From Glomus cerebriforme (taxonomy: Eukaryota; Glomeromycota; Glomeromycetes; Glomerales; Glomeraceae): 51,179 nt of DNA. A model generated the notes under the pieces. The model was given only the letters and a program-made list of their open reading frames with translations. It was not told the origin of the DNA and did no database searches. Both the position numbers and the translations under genes were made by a program. The stretch covers positions 17,372-68,550 of the forward strand of contig QKYT01000562.1 of NCBI GenBank assembly GCA_003550305.1, given 5' to 3'. Shown here piece by piece: positions 34,654 through 45,317 of the stretch. How positions within the stretch are numbered: the stretch's first letter is position 1; each line of letters opens with the position of its first letter.

Positions 34654-36384
34654 AATTTTACGTTAAATAAGCGGAACGAACGAAAAAGATTTGTGCGTAA
34701 ATTCTTTTTGAAATAGGGAAAGGTGGAAATCGAAAAGAAAGCTCATTTACATCTGTACTATTTATATCTAAATTTCCAAATTTCATAATTGAAATATATT
34801 TGATAATGTAAAAGTTTGCGGAGAATATGAATCCGAAATACGTAATGTATCGCATGATCGGAATATGTTCCGAAAGCATTGACAATTCTCAAGCGGACTT
34901 TACACTTCGTTATTATATTATACAGGAGAGGAGGATGGAAAATAAATTGAATAAATCGACAACAATTATCTATTGTTAATTTGTGTGACTATAGCTCATC
35001 AATCCGATCAATTACATCACCAATGATTGGCTCATTATTGGCTTTTCCTTTGATCTTTTGGTTAAATTTCTTTTTTTTTTTGATGATAAAATATAAAGGA
35101 ACTTCTTTGCCATAAAGAGCGTAACGTATATGTCTGTTTTCTTTATTTTATTTTATTTTATCTTTTTTAAATTATTGTCAAAAAAATCGCAGTCATAAAG
35201 TAAGTCACATTTGTAACACAACAATAATAATTATATATTACAAAAATCAAAAAGGTAGCATTATTAGCAAATTAAAAGTTTTGCTTTAACATCCGCCGAA
35301 ATCCTTCATTGAATTTTCCGTCTTCGTCGATATTTCTTTTTCATGAAGAAAAGCAATTACATTGGCTATCCGCCTTAAAGAACAATACGAAATAATCGTT
35401 TGTTTACTATATTATACAATTGGAGAATATCCGAATAAATTAGTTAAAGGATAAATTAACTTACGGATGTATAATCGGAATTTAGGATAATAATTGATTC
35501 ATGCACAAGTGATGTCATTTCATTTAATGCTCTTTTAAGAAAGATTTATTTATTGAAGTCACACACTTTTATGAAAGATATTTATTTGTGTGGCCGACCA
35601 ATTGAGTTATTCTAATTAATAAGGACTAATCAAATCACTTTAATAATAAAATTTATATATAACCTGATTGTTATTTCTGGCCCTTTCCTATCGCTCACAA
35701 CATAAATTATCATTCATAGGATGCTTTATTTGACGAAAGGCGCAAAAATTATTAACCAAATATAATCCAATCGCATTAAATTTGTATATTTATTTACATA
35801 AATTTCCGTGTAACGTTTAATAATTTAAAAGATTCTATCTTTATTGAAAGTATTTATTTGTCATTTAGTCATATCTCGAAATCACATCTATTACCATTTT
35901 TTACTTACAGAAGACAAATGGAAATTTTGGTGTCGATCCGCAGTAATCAAATTAGTGAATTTGCTCACCTAAAGATAGTTCTATAAACACCTTTTCATTA
36001 TTATAATAGCCATTTATAACACGAAATTTTTTACAAGTTCAAAACATTTTTGATTGGATGTAAAATTTATATGACATCATGGAGATGTGAAGCTATATTT
36101 TGTTCCGTAACCTTAACGATAATAAAGAAAGGTAAAGACATAAAATGCTTTTTGGTTTGTTATATTTCATTGTTTATTTTATTTCGCGAATTTCTTTTAG
36201 GCGGCACGGAATTGTGTTATTCAAGTAATGATATATTTCAAAATCTGTATATAAATAAGTAGTTTTCTTTGAGCTTTTTTTTTCGAGCATGAAATATTAT
36301 TTAACACACGAGTTAATATTATTTCCCGTAACAAATTTTGATCATTAAAGTTGAATTTTTTATTCGTTTTTATTTATAAACATA
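34654..36384. other. Divergent intergenic region between HMG genes B and C
   Basis: 1.7 kb between two outward-facing HMG-box genes. No supportable gene. A 70-residue open frame at 36050-36262 has no domain. The minus strand of 35288-35374 reads RIANVIAFLHEKEISTK and a stop after a plausible acceptor, but no upstream exon joins in frame. AT-rich promoter DNA for gene C lies at the right end. Confidence 0.4.
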
Positions 36385-36723
36385 ATGCCTAGAGTCGCTA
36401 ACGCCTATTTACAATTTCGAAAATGTACTATTAATCCTAAGAATAAACGTAAAATGACTGTTCACTCAAAATTTACCGGTACTGAGTGGAATAAATTGAG
36501 TGACTATGAAAGAAGGAAATTTTACCAAGTTTCCGCCAAAGAAGCTTTAAAGAAAGAAGCTGCTTCTGGAAGAAATGGTTTTACAAAAAAATCGTTCGAA
36601 CAATGTGGAATTTTTGCATTCATAAACGAATTTCCTATTCAAAGTGGAAAAGTTGACATCGATACCAATTGCGAAGAAAATATTTTTGAAAGATATACCA
36701 TCAATACTGATTACATCGAATAA
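36385..36723 (+). CDS. HMG-box protein (HMG gene C)
   Basis: A single-exon protein of 112 residues with the HMG box almost at the N-terminus (residues 3-58: VANAYLQFRKCTINPKNKRK, then HSKFTGTEWNKLSDYERRKFYQVSAKEA). Residues 59-66 (AASGRNGF) and 71-85 (FEQCGIFAFINEFPI) follow, and residues 105-110 are TINTDY. These three elements recur in the same order in HMG gene D (45318), so C and D form a second subfamily distinct from A and B. The start is the first ATG; sequence before it is AT-rich with no in-frame coding extension. The role is likely nuclear DNA binding; targets are unknown. Confidence 0.8.
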   Translation: MPRVANAYLQFRKCTINPKNKRKMTVHSKFTGTEWNKLSDYERRKFYQVSAKEALKKEAASGRNGFTKKSFEQCGIFAFINEFPIQSGKVDIDTNCEENIFERYTINTDYIE

Positions 36724-38095
36724 AAACTTATGAATTTCAACGCTATAAAATTCATATTTACATGATAGTTTCATATCTCTCTTTTTTTCCTTCTTTTTAG
36801 TATTAATCGTATTTATAACAAATTACTTCGATTATATTAAGATTTTATATATAAAAGTTTTTTCTTTGTGTGTATTTTATATATAAAGTATGGTTTTAAA
36901 TGTTTCTAAATAAAGATAAAAGTAACGGAACTATTTCTCCATAAAAATTTTTTTTAAATTATTTCTAACCTTTTTGGTTATAAGATCGAATTTCGAAGTC
37001 ACTTTCAATTTTAACGTTTTTATCAATCATTGTGTCATTGGGATTACCGTTTTGGACAAAGGTCTATATTTATAGTGCTTCCCATTATTTCGAATAAATA
37101 AATTGTGATGACAACAATCCATTAACAGATAACGTCCAAATATTGAATCTTCAAACAGATGTTAATAATTTATTATTTATTATTTAAATTAGCTGTTAAA
37201 TGTCTGTTTAATGTTTACATCTGAAGATCTGTAGTATCTGTAAATGTAATACTTACAATATAACGACTGTATATGAAGGCAACACATAATGCATTAACAG
37301 ATTCCAATTGTTTTATTTATATTCATTATTACTTCCGAAATTAAGCATCCTTTTTTGTATATAATGCCGGCCGAAGTCATCGTAATATCAGTCAGAATCG
37401 CACAAATTGAATAGATCTGAGATAATGTGCATCAATAAATAGATAACGTCCGAAAGTAATAAATATTCGAACGGTGTATTTAATGATTTAAATACAATGA
37501 TAATTACTATAACTGCTAACTGTTTAAAATCGAGTGATAAATTTTGTATCTACTAAATTATCAAGACCGGCATTACAGATAAATTCCTAGTAAGTACTGT
37601 ATATCCAAAATTCATTTGGATTGGATCGAATTTTACGCGTGATCGCCCAAACACAGATAAACAGATATAGATGATTCAACAGATAGCAGATAAAAATTCA
37701 ACAGTCGATATAATGAATTTGAATTTAATTAAGGTTTAATCTGCAAAATACTAAAAATAGCCGGAATGTGAAATATTTGTTAGTGTTGCGAGTGTAAAAA
37801 TTTTTCTTAGACCTCAGCAAATGAGAGAAAAATATAAAGATTATTATGATAATTATATAATAATTATTGTAACTACATTAATCACCACTTGATAATTTCA
37901 ATTGGTGTAACAAATTTTTGATTGGGTATTTTTATGCGTCTTGATGTCAGATGTTTGACCGGCCTAAATTATGTGTCATTTTGGACTGTTTATAATGCCT
38001 TAAAAAAACATGCATATATAATTAAGCATATAAAAATATAAATTTATTTAAGAAAAAATGTATTTGTAACATCCTGTTATATGTCTTATTTGTAA
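36724..38095. other. Intergenic region with CAGAT-rich and dispersed repeats
   Basis: No gene. The words AACAGAT and AGATAACGTCC(A/G)AA recur around 37125-37140 and 37440-37455, and CAGATA repeats at 37655-37695. The interval 37334-37376 matches 10001-10043 inverted. The word ACCGGC next to TTATAATGCC recurs near 37955-38000. The stretch runs into the assembly gap. Confidence 0.4.
37334..37376 (+). repeat. Dispersed repeat fragment, pairs with 10001-10043
   Basis: It begins CCGAAATTAAGCATCC, passes through a T-run and ends ATAATGCCGGCCGAAG. It is a diverged inverted copy of 10001-10043 and shares its ATAATGCCGG core. Confidence 0.55.
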
Positions 38096-38830
38096 NNNNN
38101 NNNNNNNNNNNNNNNNNNNNNNNNNNNNNNNNNNNNNNNNNNNNNNNNNNNNNNNNNNNNNNNNNNNNNNNNNNNNNNNNNNNNNNNNNNNNNNNNNNNN
38201 NNNNNNNNNNNNNNNNNNNNNNNNNNNNNNNNNNNNNNNNNNNNNNNNNNNNNNNNNNNNNNNNNNNNNNNNNNNNNNNNNNNNNNNNNNNNNNNNNNNN
38301 NNNNNNNNNNNNNNNNNNNNNNNNNNNNNNNNNNNNNNNNNNNNNNNNNNNNNNNNNNNNNNNNNNNNNNNNNNNNNNNNNNNNNNNNNNNNNNNNNNNN
38401 NNNNNNNNNNNNNNNNNNNNNNNNNNNNNNNNNNNNNNNNNNNNNNNNNNNNNNNNNNNNNNNNNNNNNNNNNNNNNNNNNNNNNNNNNNNNNNNNNNNN
38501 NNNNNNNNNNNNNNNNNNNNNNNNNNNNNNNNNNNNNNNNNNNNNNNNNNNNNNNNNNNNNNNNNNNNNNNNNNNNNNNNNNNNNNNNNNNNNNNNNNNN
38601 NNNNNNNNNNNNNNNNNNNNNNNNNNNNNNNNNNNNNNNNNNNNNNNNNNNNNNNNNNNNNNNNNNNNNNNNNNNNNNNNNNNNNNNNNNNNNNNNNNNN
38701 NNNNNNNNNNNNNNNNNNNNNNNNNNNNNNNNNNNNNNNNNNNNNNNNNNNNNNNNNNNNNNNNNNNNNNNNNNNNNNNNNNNNNNNNNNNNNNNNNNNN
38801 NNNNNNNNNNNNNNNNNNNNNNNNNNNNNN
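38096..38830. other. Assembly gap (735 N)
   Basis: A run of undetermined bases. Its right edge abuts a tandem-repeat block, so the gap was probably caused by the repeat. Nothing can be said about its content, and the long open frame that spans it on the minus strand is an artefact of the Ns. Confidence 0.99.
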
Positions 38831-38856
38831 TTTTTTTTTATAAAAATTTTTCTCTT

Positions 38857-39345
38857 TAGTCTCAAAATAATTTAGAGCTTTAGAACTTTCTAAAAGTGAT
38901 TACATAATAACTATTAAAACTTTTAAAATTTTTAAGAATATTTATTAATGTTGTTCTTTTTTCTTTTCTTGTAAATTTTAGCTTGGACCTTTTGGAATAG
39001 CCTTGGAGATAATTTTAATATGAAGGAAGTGATTTATTTTTTTATTTTTATTTTAAGAATGATTGATGTTCTTTTTTTTCTTTTCTTATAAATTTCAGCT
39101 TGGAAGTAATTTTAATAGGAGGGAAAATTATTTATTTATTTTTATTTTAAGAATGTTTATTAACGTTCTGTTTTTTTTCTTGTAGATTTTAGCTTAGACC
39201 TTTTGGAATAGCCTTAGAGGAAATTTTAATAGGAGGGGAGGAAGATATATTTTTTTATTTTTTTATTTTAAGAAGTTCTTTTTTTGTTCTTTTGTAGGTT
39301 TTGCTGATGTTAAATGTTGATACTAATTTTTTATGAAGGATTATT
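38857..39345 (+). repeat. T-rich tandem array with AG-bordered units
   Basis: Units start with a GCTT(G/A)GA(A/C)-type word (near 38981, 39098 and 39192; spacings about 117 and 94 bp), contain GGAAATTTTAATA(G/T)-type and TTTATTTTTATTTTAAGAATG stretches, and end in TTCTTTTCTTGTA(A/G)ATTTTAG. The end looks like a polypyrimidine tract and a splice acceptor. It lies just upstream of copy 2 of the composite repeat. Confidence 0.6.
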
Positions 39346-39499
39346 TTTTTTAATTATAGATTAGATATTTATTTACACATAATAGATAACATTAAGATTA
39401 ACTGCTGATTGTATGTTTTTTTTAATCAAAAATTGATTTTGAATAGGTTTATTATTTTAGTTTTCTCATTTTTAATTGCTGCTCCATAAATTTAAAAAA

Positions 39500-40030
39500 A
39501 CAAATAAAGAATAGTTAGTATCAATCTTAAAGAAAAAAAGAAAGATGATGAAAGAAAAGAAGAAAAAAATCACCTCAAGACCATCTAAAAAAAAAGGAAG
39601 ATGACAAAGAAAAAGAAAAGAAGCCTTCTATCAAGCAAGCTAAAAGATTACCTAGGAAAAAAAAAAGTAATATTTATAAAGAAAAAAAAGAAGAAAAAGA
39701 TGAGTAAAAGGAAGGAAAATAAATTTACTTCAAAGCTATTCCATAAATCTAAAAAAAATAAAAAATAGTTAGTACTAATTTTAAAGAAAAAAGAAAGATG
39801 ATGAAAAGAAAAAAAAGAAAAAAAATCACTTTAAAACTGTCTACCAAATCAAAGAAATTTTCCTATAAAAAATTTAGTTAATACCATTCTAAAGAAAAAA
39901 GAAAAAAAATGAAAAGAAAAAGAAAAAGAAAAAAGAACTTACCTCAAGGGTCTAACAAGCAAGCCAAAAACTTACTAGAAAAAAAAAATTTAAAGGATAA
40001 AAAAAATTAAAGAACAGTTAGTACTAATCG
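39500..40030 (+). repeat. Purine-rich tandem array
   Basis: Diverged units contain ATAGTTAGTA(C/T)(T/C)AAT, then a long A/G-rich run (AAGAAAGATGATGAAA), then ATCACCTC or TTACCTCAA and a CAAGCAAGC(C/T)AAAA word. At least three units are seen (39513, 39765, 39870). Frames are not open. Together with the T-rich block and the following GATC block it appears to be one composite element. Confidence 0.6.
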
Positions 40031-40040
40031 TAAATAGTAT

Positions 40041-40724
40041 TCCAAAAAAATCTGATCTGATCTGAATTCGCAGATTTGATCTGAAATGGATTCAGATCAG
40101 TTTGCAAATTTAAGATCTGTGGATCTGATCTGAAGCAAATAAATCTGATCTGAATCTGATCAGATCAGATCAGATCATAGTACAAAAAAATCTGAATCTG
40201 ATTCAGATTTTTATATATTAAATATGATAAATAAAAAATTTTTTTTTTTATTTTTATCTTTTTTTTTAGAGACTTTAGAGACAGAACCTGGATGACTGAA
40301 CAAACAGTTTCTGAATGAACTAAAGGTAAGTTTATTCTTTTTTTACTTTATTTTTTTTAGAAAAAGTAATTAACTTTCCTTTTCTTTTTTTTAGAAAACT
40401 AAACGAACAGACGAATCTGAATGAATGGAACTTGAACGAATGAACTAAAAGGTTAGTTCATTTATTTCTTTCATTTTTTTACTTTCAGGAAATGTAATTA
40501 ACATTTTCCTTCTCTTTTTTTAGAAAACCAGATGAACAGATAAAGCCAAATGAACAGAATTTGAACAAATGAACCAAGAGGTTAGTTTGTTCATTTTTTT
40601 TCATTTTTTTACTTTCAGGAAATGTAATTAATGTCTCCCTTCTCTTTTTTTTAGAAAACTGAATAAACAATTAGATTCAGATCAGATCAGTTTCAGATCT
40701 GAATCAGTTTCAGTTCAGTTCAGG
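40041..40724 (+). repeat. Composite dispersed repeat, copy 2 (GATC palindromes plus intron-like array)
   Basis: It has the same order as 7737-8803: a left arm of GATCTGATC/GATCAGATC words (40048-40210), the GAGACTTTAGAGAC(A/G)GAACC landmark (40269-40287, versus about 7957-7975 in copy 1), the intron-like modules, and a right arm of GATCAG words. The strand is the same. Divergence from copy 1 is largely C/T and G/A differences. Confidence 0.85.
40326..40654 (+). repeat. Array of three intron-like modules with 57-nt micro-exons
   Basis: Three intervals run from donor GTAAGTTT or GTTAGTT(C/T) to a T-rich tract plus TTTAG: 40326-40394, 40452-40523 and 40581-40654 (69-74 nt). The two segments between them are both 57 nt and similar to the 56-nt segment at 8432-8487. 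In frame they read as L-N-E-Q-T-N-L-N-E-W-N-L-N-E type repeats with TGA or TGG where CGA or CGG would fit. Only three modules occur here against five in copy 1. Confidence 0.7.
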
Positions 40725-41314
40725 CAAATAGAATTAGGCAACATACCAATTTGATAGTTTTCAGATGAGTAGTCTCTAGAATAACATAAACAGAGACTTG
40801 CTCATCAAGTCATAATTATAAGTTTACCTTCCAAATACAAAGAAATTAATATCTTCAAAAATACTGAATTTAAAAATACTTTTAACTGGAAGGCTATAAA
40901 AATGGTAAAAACTAAAGATAAAAAAAACAAACTGATAAGTTATTTTGGCTATTATAATAATTTGATAAAGGCAATTCAATAACCCTTTATCAACTCTAAA
41001 AAAAATTATAATTGATTACTTAATAATTTCAGAGGAAATAAGTTTGCTAATAAGAAGTCACATGAAACTAAAGATACTTCTAAGAAAACAAAAAGTTCTC
41101 AAAAAACAACAAGAAAAAGAAAACTGATAATATGGAAATAGAAAACAAAATTTCCATATCAGTTACTTCACCTCTTGAAAAATCTTCACAGAAAAAATTA
41201 AAACTCAACCAGAAAGCAGACAAGTATGCATCTTCCTAAAGCTGGTAAAAAAGTAAGAAAGGAATGACCTCCTCATATTATCATAGAATTTACAATACTG
41301 TCTAATTTACAAAA
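40725..41314. other. Decayed mobile-element-like sequence, left of Tc1 insertion
   Basis: No intact frame. Lysine-rich stretches (for example around 41055-41135) broken by stops are visible. The segment appears continuous in character with 42635 onward, i.e. an older element split by the Tc1 insertion. The family is not recognised; a non-LTR retroelement ORF1-like remnant is possible. Confidence 0.35.
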
Positions 41315-41316
41315 TA

Positions 41317-41347
41317 CAGAAGGCGATCAATGTTATGCGAACATTTT
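41317..41347 (+). repeat. Left terminal inverted repeat of Tc1 element
   Basis: It pairs with 42602-42632 over 31 bp with one mismatch (position 5 from the outer end, A versus G). Confidence 0.93.
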
Positions 41348-41467
41348 GTTTTGCTAAAATTATGCCAATCATCATGTGATGACATACTATAAACAAAACA
41401 TAATTTAATAAACAAAACCATAATAAAATCACCCAAATGTTTTTTTTTTAGTAAACATTCATCAAAT

Positions 41468-42496
41468 ATGAAGGCACTCACCCCAAAAACTCGATATGCA
41501 ATTATTTATGGTTATAATTGTAAACAATCGGATTATACAATTGCAGAACATTTGGGATGTAGTAAAACTACCATTTATAATATACTTAAACGTTATCATA
41601 AAACTGGCTCTTTTACACCTGTAAAAAGACCAGGTCGTCTACTACTCCTTAACTCACCTGAACGATAAGAACTCAAAACTTTTATTCAAAAAAATGATGA
41701 AAATTGTCATCTTTGTTCAAAAAAGCTTGCAACTGTATGGGCAGTTCGTAAAAAACAGCCTATTTCTGCAATTACAATATGCTGTAATCTTAAAAAAGTT
41801 GGGCTTAGTGCTTGTATTTCCCATAAAAAACCTGCAATGACAGAAACACATCATCAGGCTCATCTTAAATGGGCTCTTGTATACAGAAATTGGACAATAA
41901 GAAAATGGAGGAGAGTATTTTTTTCAGATGAAAGCACTTTTACCCAATTTTAACAAGGTCATCAAGAAAAGGTATAGCATGAACCAGGAGAAGAATTGAA
42001 CCCTGATTGTATTGCAGTTACTATAAAACATAGCCCCAGCAGAATGTTTTGGGGATGCTTCTCTTGGCATGGATTTGGACCAATTGTTTTATTAAAGGAT
42101 TCAGTTACAGGTCAGACTCATGCTAAAATTATTTATGATTATGTTATACCTACTTTGGATGAGTATTTTTCAAGTGGTAATAGAATTTTTCAAGAAGACA
42201 ATGCTCCACCACATCGCTCAAAAGTTGCCATGGCTGCACATGAAAATGCCAAAATTGTGATGCTTCAATGGCCTGCACAAAGTTCTGACCTGAACCTTAT
42301 AGAAAATATGTGGGCAGAAATGAAAGCAATAGTGCGTAGACATGATCCACCACCATCTAATATTAATGAACTTGAAAAGTATGTTAAGGATGCATGGGGT
42401 AACATTTTTCCAGAATATTATAAAAAATTAATTAACAGTATGCCTCAGAGAATTGAAGCAGTTATTGCTGCCAATGGATATAGCATTAATTATTAA
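41468..42496 (+). pseudogene. Tc1-family transposase, three in-frame stops
   Basis: One uninterrupted frame of 343 codons including the stop, with no frameshift but stops at 41666-41668 (TAA), 41951-41953 (TAA) and 41975-41977 (TAG). The N-terminus has the helix-turn-helix DNA-binding region (DYTIAEHLGCSKTTIYNILKR) and GR-type linker (KRPGR). The catalytic DDE triad is visible as FFSDESTF (first Asp), QEDNAPPH (second Asp) and DLNLIENMW (Glu), the spacing between the last two being that of DD34E elements. It ends NGYSINY. The broken frame cannot give a full-length enzyme unless stops are read through. Apart from the stops the protein is well preserved. Confidence 0.9.
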
Positions 42497-42601
42497 TATA
42501 TAAATTTTTTATACAAAATTAATAAAGGATATTATAATTAATATATTTATTCAAAAATTTTTATTTTTATTGTATTATTTTATATGAAATTTTTATTTTA
42601 A

Positions 42602-42632
42602 AAAATGTTCGCATAACATTGATCGCCCTCTG
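42602..42632 (-). repeat. Right terminal inverted repeat of Tc1 element
   Basis: Reverse complement of the left TIR with one mismatch, followed by TA at 42633-42634. Confidence 0.93.
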
Positions 42633-42634
42633 TA

Positions 42635-43590
42635 ATATGCATGATATAATATTATATAACATTCTGGGTAAATGGAATGCTGAGAAAATAACTAAAAAGA
42701 TCAACAAATATTTAGGTTCTTTTGTGAAAGCTACTCTCTCAAAACAAAGTAAATACACCTATGTAAGGATCATAATAGTACTGAGAACTACAGTACTCAA
42801 CGTATTTGAAGAAGATTAATAGCAAATACTATTAGGCAATACTTTGGTCAGATGGTTTCCAGTGAACTAGTTCTTAGAACAACACAAATAAAGAGCAGTT
42901 TTTCAAGCTGTATTATCTGACTTTGGTGAAGGCTTTGAAAAATACCTGATATTCCAGGATAAGGATTTTCTGACATAACATTGTCTTACTACTATCAAAT
43001 TGGTAAAAGATTTCAAAGGTAAATAAAAAATTATAGGGTTCTTCCAAACCTCAGATGATCTTAACCATGCCTGCCAAGTTGAATTTAAGGTTCACAAAAA
43101 TGTCATCCAATAAAAGATGGATAAAATTGGAAAGAAAAAGTCTACCCAAAATATCTATCGACAAGTGTTTCCTTTTTGAAGAAAAACTAAGACAAAAAAA
43201 GATCTCAAAACTCTTCCTCCAAGTTCGCTACTGGCAAGAAAAATAACTTTCACCCTTCTAACCATTTATACAAATGTTCTTTAGTGGGTGATATGGATAG
43301 GTTAGCCAAAAAGATGGAAATATATGGTGGTACCTGTCACAAGACAATCACTCTTACGTTATAAACAGCTACTGCTTTTATAAGTCCACAAAGAGAAAAT
43401 ACAAAGAATTAGCTCAGGTCATCTATGGAAGCAATAGTGATAGTAAATCTTTCTGATCTGGTTTTACCTATCTGACCCAAACTGATATCCTAATCTATCA
43501 CTTTTCTCTCTCTAGCATATGGGTAACTATAATATGTGATAAATAGTCATTTTGGTAATAGATAACCAGACCATTTATAGACCAGGAACC
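42635..43590 (+). mobile_element. Decayed element-like sequence, right of Tc1 insertion
   Basis: Lysine-rich open stretches interrupted by stops are visible, such as WNAEKITKKINKYLGSF (about 42674-42724). GC is higher than in the flanking intergenic DNA. It ends in the poly(A)-like 3' tails described next, so a decayed non-LTR retroelement is my best guess. No reverse transcriptase motif was found. Confidence 0.35.
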
Positions 43591-43843
43591 TCTCTCACTG
43601 ATATGTCAGAATGGAATGTTCTTACCGCTTAGTTAGATTAGAGTAGTTGATTTATTTTTTTTTAGTTAGTTTTCTTGTTTGTAGTTTTTATCAATTTTCA
43701 TTTTTTGCATTATGGGTAAGGTGACTCTGTTTTGTGGGGTTTATTAGTATAGATTTCATTCTTTGTATTTTGTGAATTTGTTCACTTATATGATTAATAA
43801 AACTTGCTATTTGTTCTTACACATTAAAAAAAAAAAAGATAAC
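43591..43843 (+). mobile_element. Retroelement-like 3' end with A-tail (copy a)
   Basis: It contains GGGTAAGGTGACTCTGTTTTG followed by TGGGGTTTA, about 75 bp later AATAAAAC, and an 12-nt A run at about 43827-43838. The same order is seen at 44100-44345. A shared 3' UTR plus polyadenylation word plus A-tail is typical of non-LTR retroelements. The hairpin here is weakened by changes compared with copy b. Confidence 0.45.
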
Positions 43844-43979
43844 AAGAAGAAAAATAAGTCCAAGACTAGTCTAGCTCAAATTCTTCTATAAGATTGATTA
43901 TCTCTTAACAAGAGTCCAACAAGAAGTCATGAAAGAAACACAAGTCATATGGTGGTAGTAGGATGAATTAGAATAACCT

Positions 43980-44340
43980 TCGATCTGATCAGGTCCTTTT
44001 CATTTTGGCGGGATGTATAACCTGATCTGTCTAGCCACATGTATTTTTACTAACCTATAAATAGTTCTTCTTTTTTCTTTTTTCACTATTTTTGTTCATA
44101 TATAGGTTTTTATTTTAGTGTTAAAAAGTCTGCTTCCATGACTGTAGCTAGCATGTTGAGTTCTTAGCAGTAGTGAGAAGGCTATAACTATTCTCATTCT
44201 ATGGGTTATAGGCAAGGCAACTCTGCCTTGGTGGGGTTTACTTGATGTCATAGTTTAATTTGTATGGAGACTTTTACGTTCCTTATTATTAGACATACAT
44301 ACAAGTAGTTCTTGCTTAATAAAAAATAAAATTTGATTTC
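43980..44340 (+). mobile_element. Retroelement-like 3' end with hairpin (copy b)
   Basis: CAAGGCA (44213-44219) and TGCCTTG (44224-44230) form a perfect 7-bp stem with an ACTC loop. GTGGGGTTTA follows, and a TTAATAAAAAATAAAA tail ends the segment. It is homologous in layout to copy a. Its coding part is not recognisable. Confidence 0.45.
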
Positions 44341-45317
44341 TTTATTAGTAATTTTCGAGCCAGTACTATGAATTTAGCCTGAATTTACATCATTATACAT
44401 AATTTTCTTATTTGGAATTTCTCTGGAATAATCTATCATATCTATCAAGAAATAAAGATCAATATTTTGTAAAATGTATTTCACTCAGAGAAAACCTTTT
44501 ATTTTTATTATCATGCATGATCTTTTTTTTTAAAAGATAAATAAATAAAATAATAAATGGATTAATTTGGTGTAACTAATAATATAGTTGAGAAAAAAAA
44601 AATGTGGGGACAATGGAATATATTCATGAGAATATATTAATATTAGTAATCAATATAAAAAATACACACACATATATATTTTTATATTGTAAGTAACTAA
44701 ATAAAATTTATCAAATGACCAAATATATTGTTGTGACTTGACATAATAATTTAAATAAAGAAATAGGAGTGTCCTTTCTGACAATTCTTAAGTTTAGTTT
44801 TCTTTTTATTAATAAATTCAATTATTTTCATTTTATCAATCCCGTTTATGACACGTAAGAGGAGGTAAAGAAGGGTTAAAGTTCATAAGTCATTATTCTT
44901 ATACTATATGTCTAGGAAATACCTACACATTTGTAGTACAAATATGAATTAATCAATCGTTGGAATTATTTAAACATGGTAATTTTAACAAAGATATGGC
45001 TAAATTTTATCGCAAAAAAAAAATTCCCGCAGCATTATTTATTTTTTATCTGTATATACAGTATATATGCATAATTGCATTAGTATTTCTATTTATGTTT
45101 CAGAATAAGTTGCCAATCAAATTAAATTATTTCTTCTTCAGAATGAAAGATGGAAAAACAACAAGCAAAAATACTTTTATTTTATAATTCTATTTTTATT
45201 TGATCTGATAATAATGTGGTTAAAAAAAAAAGTATAAATAAAAGAAGTTAAAGTTTTTTTCTTTTAATTTTCTTTTTTTAAAAAAAAAAAAAAATTCATT
45301 CCTATAAATATAATACG
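44341..45317. other. AT-rich intergenic region upstream of HMG gene D
   Basis: No gene. The 75-residue frame at 44960-45187 has no recognisable domain. A long A run (45280-45293) and TATAAATATAA sit 9-15 bases before the HMG gene D start, too close to be its TATA box unless transcription starts downstream of the first ATG. Confidence 0.4.

Larger units (their letters stand above)
41315..42634 (+). mobile_element. Tc1/mariner transposon, complete with TIRs and TA duplication
   Basis: The element spans 41317-42632 (1316 bp) and is flanked by TA on both sides, the target-site duplication of Tc1/mariner elements. Terminal inverted repeats of 31 bp lie at 41317-41347 and 42602-42632; both start CAGA(A/G)GGCGATCAATGTTA (outer end inward) and differ at one position. 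The low TIR divergence suggests a fairly recent insertion. It encodes one transposase frame with three stops (next entry), so this copy is non-autonomous, though its ends could still be mobilised in trans. Confidence 0.93.

Noticed and set aside
35288..35540. Possible two-exon minus-strand gene (RIANVIAFLHEKEISTK after a TTTAAG acceptor, with a GTAAGT donor upstream)
   Set aside because: The candidate upstream frame (MTSLVHESIII...) joins out of phase and gives an immediate stop; no alternative donor rescues it.
38086..38865. Long open frame on the minus strand across the N run
   Set aside because: It is open only because undetermined bases give no stops; the real bases at the ends encode a handful of residues.
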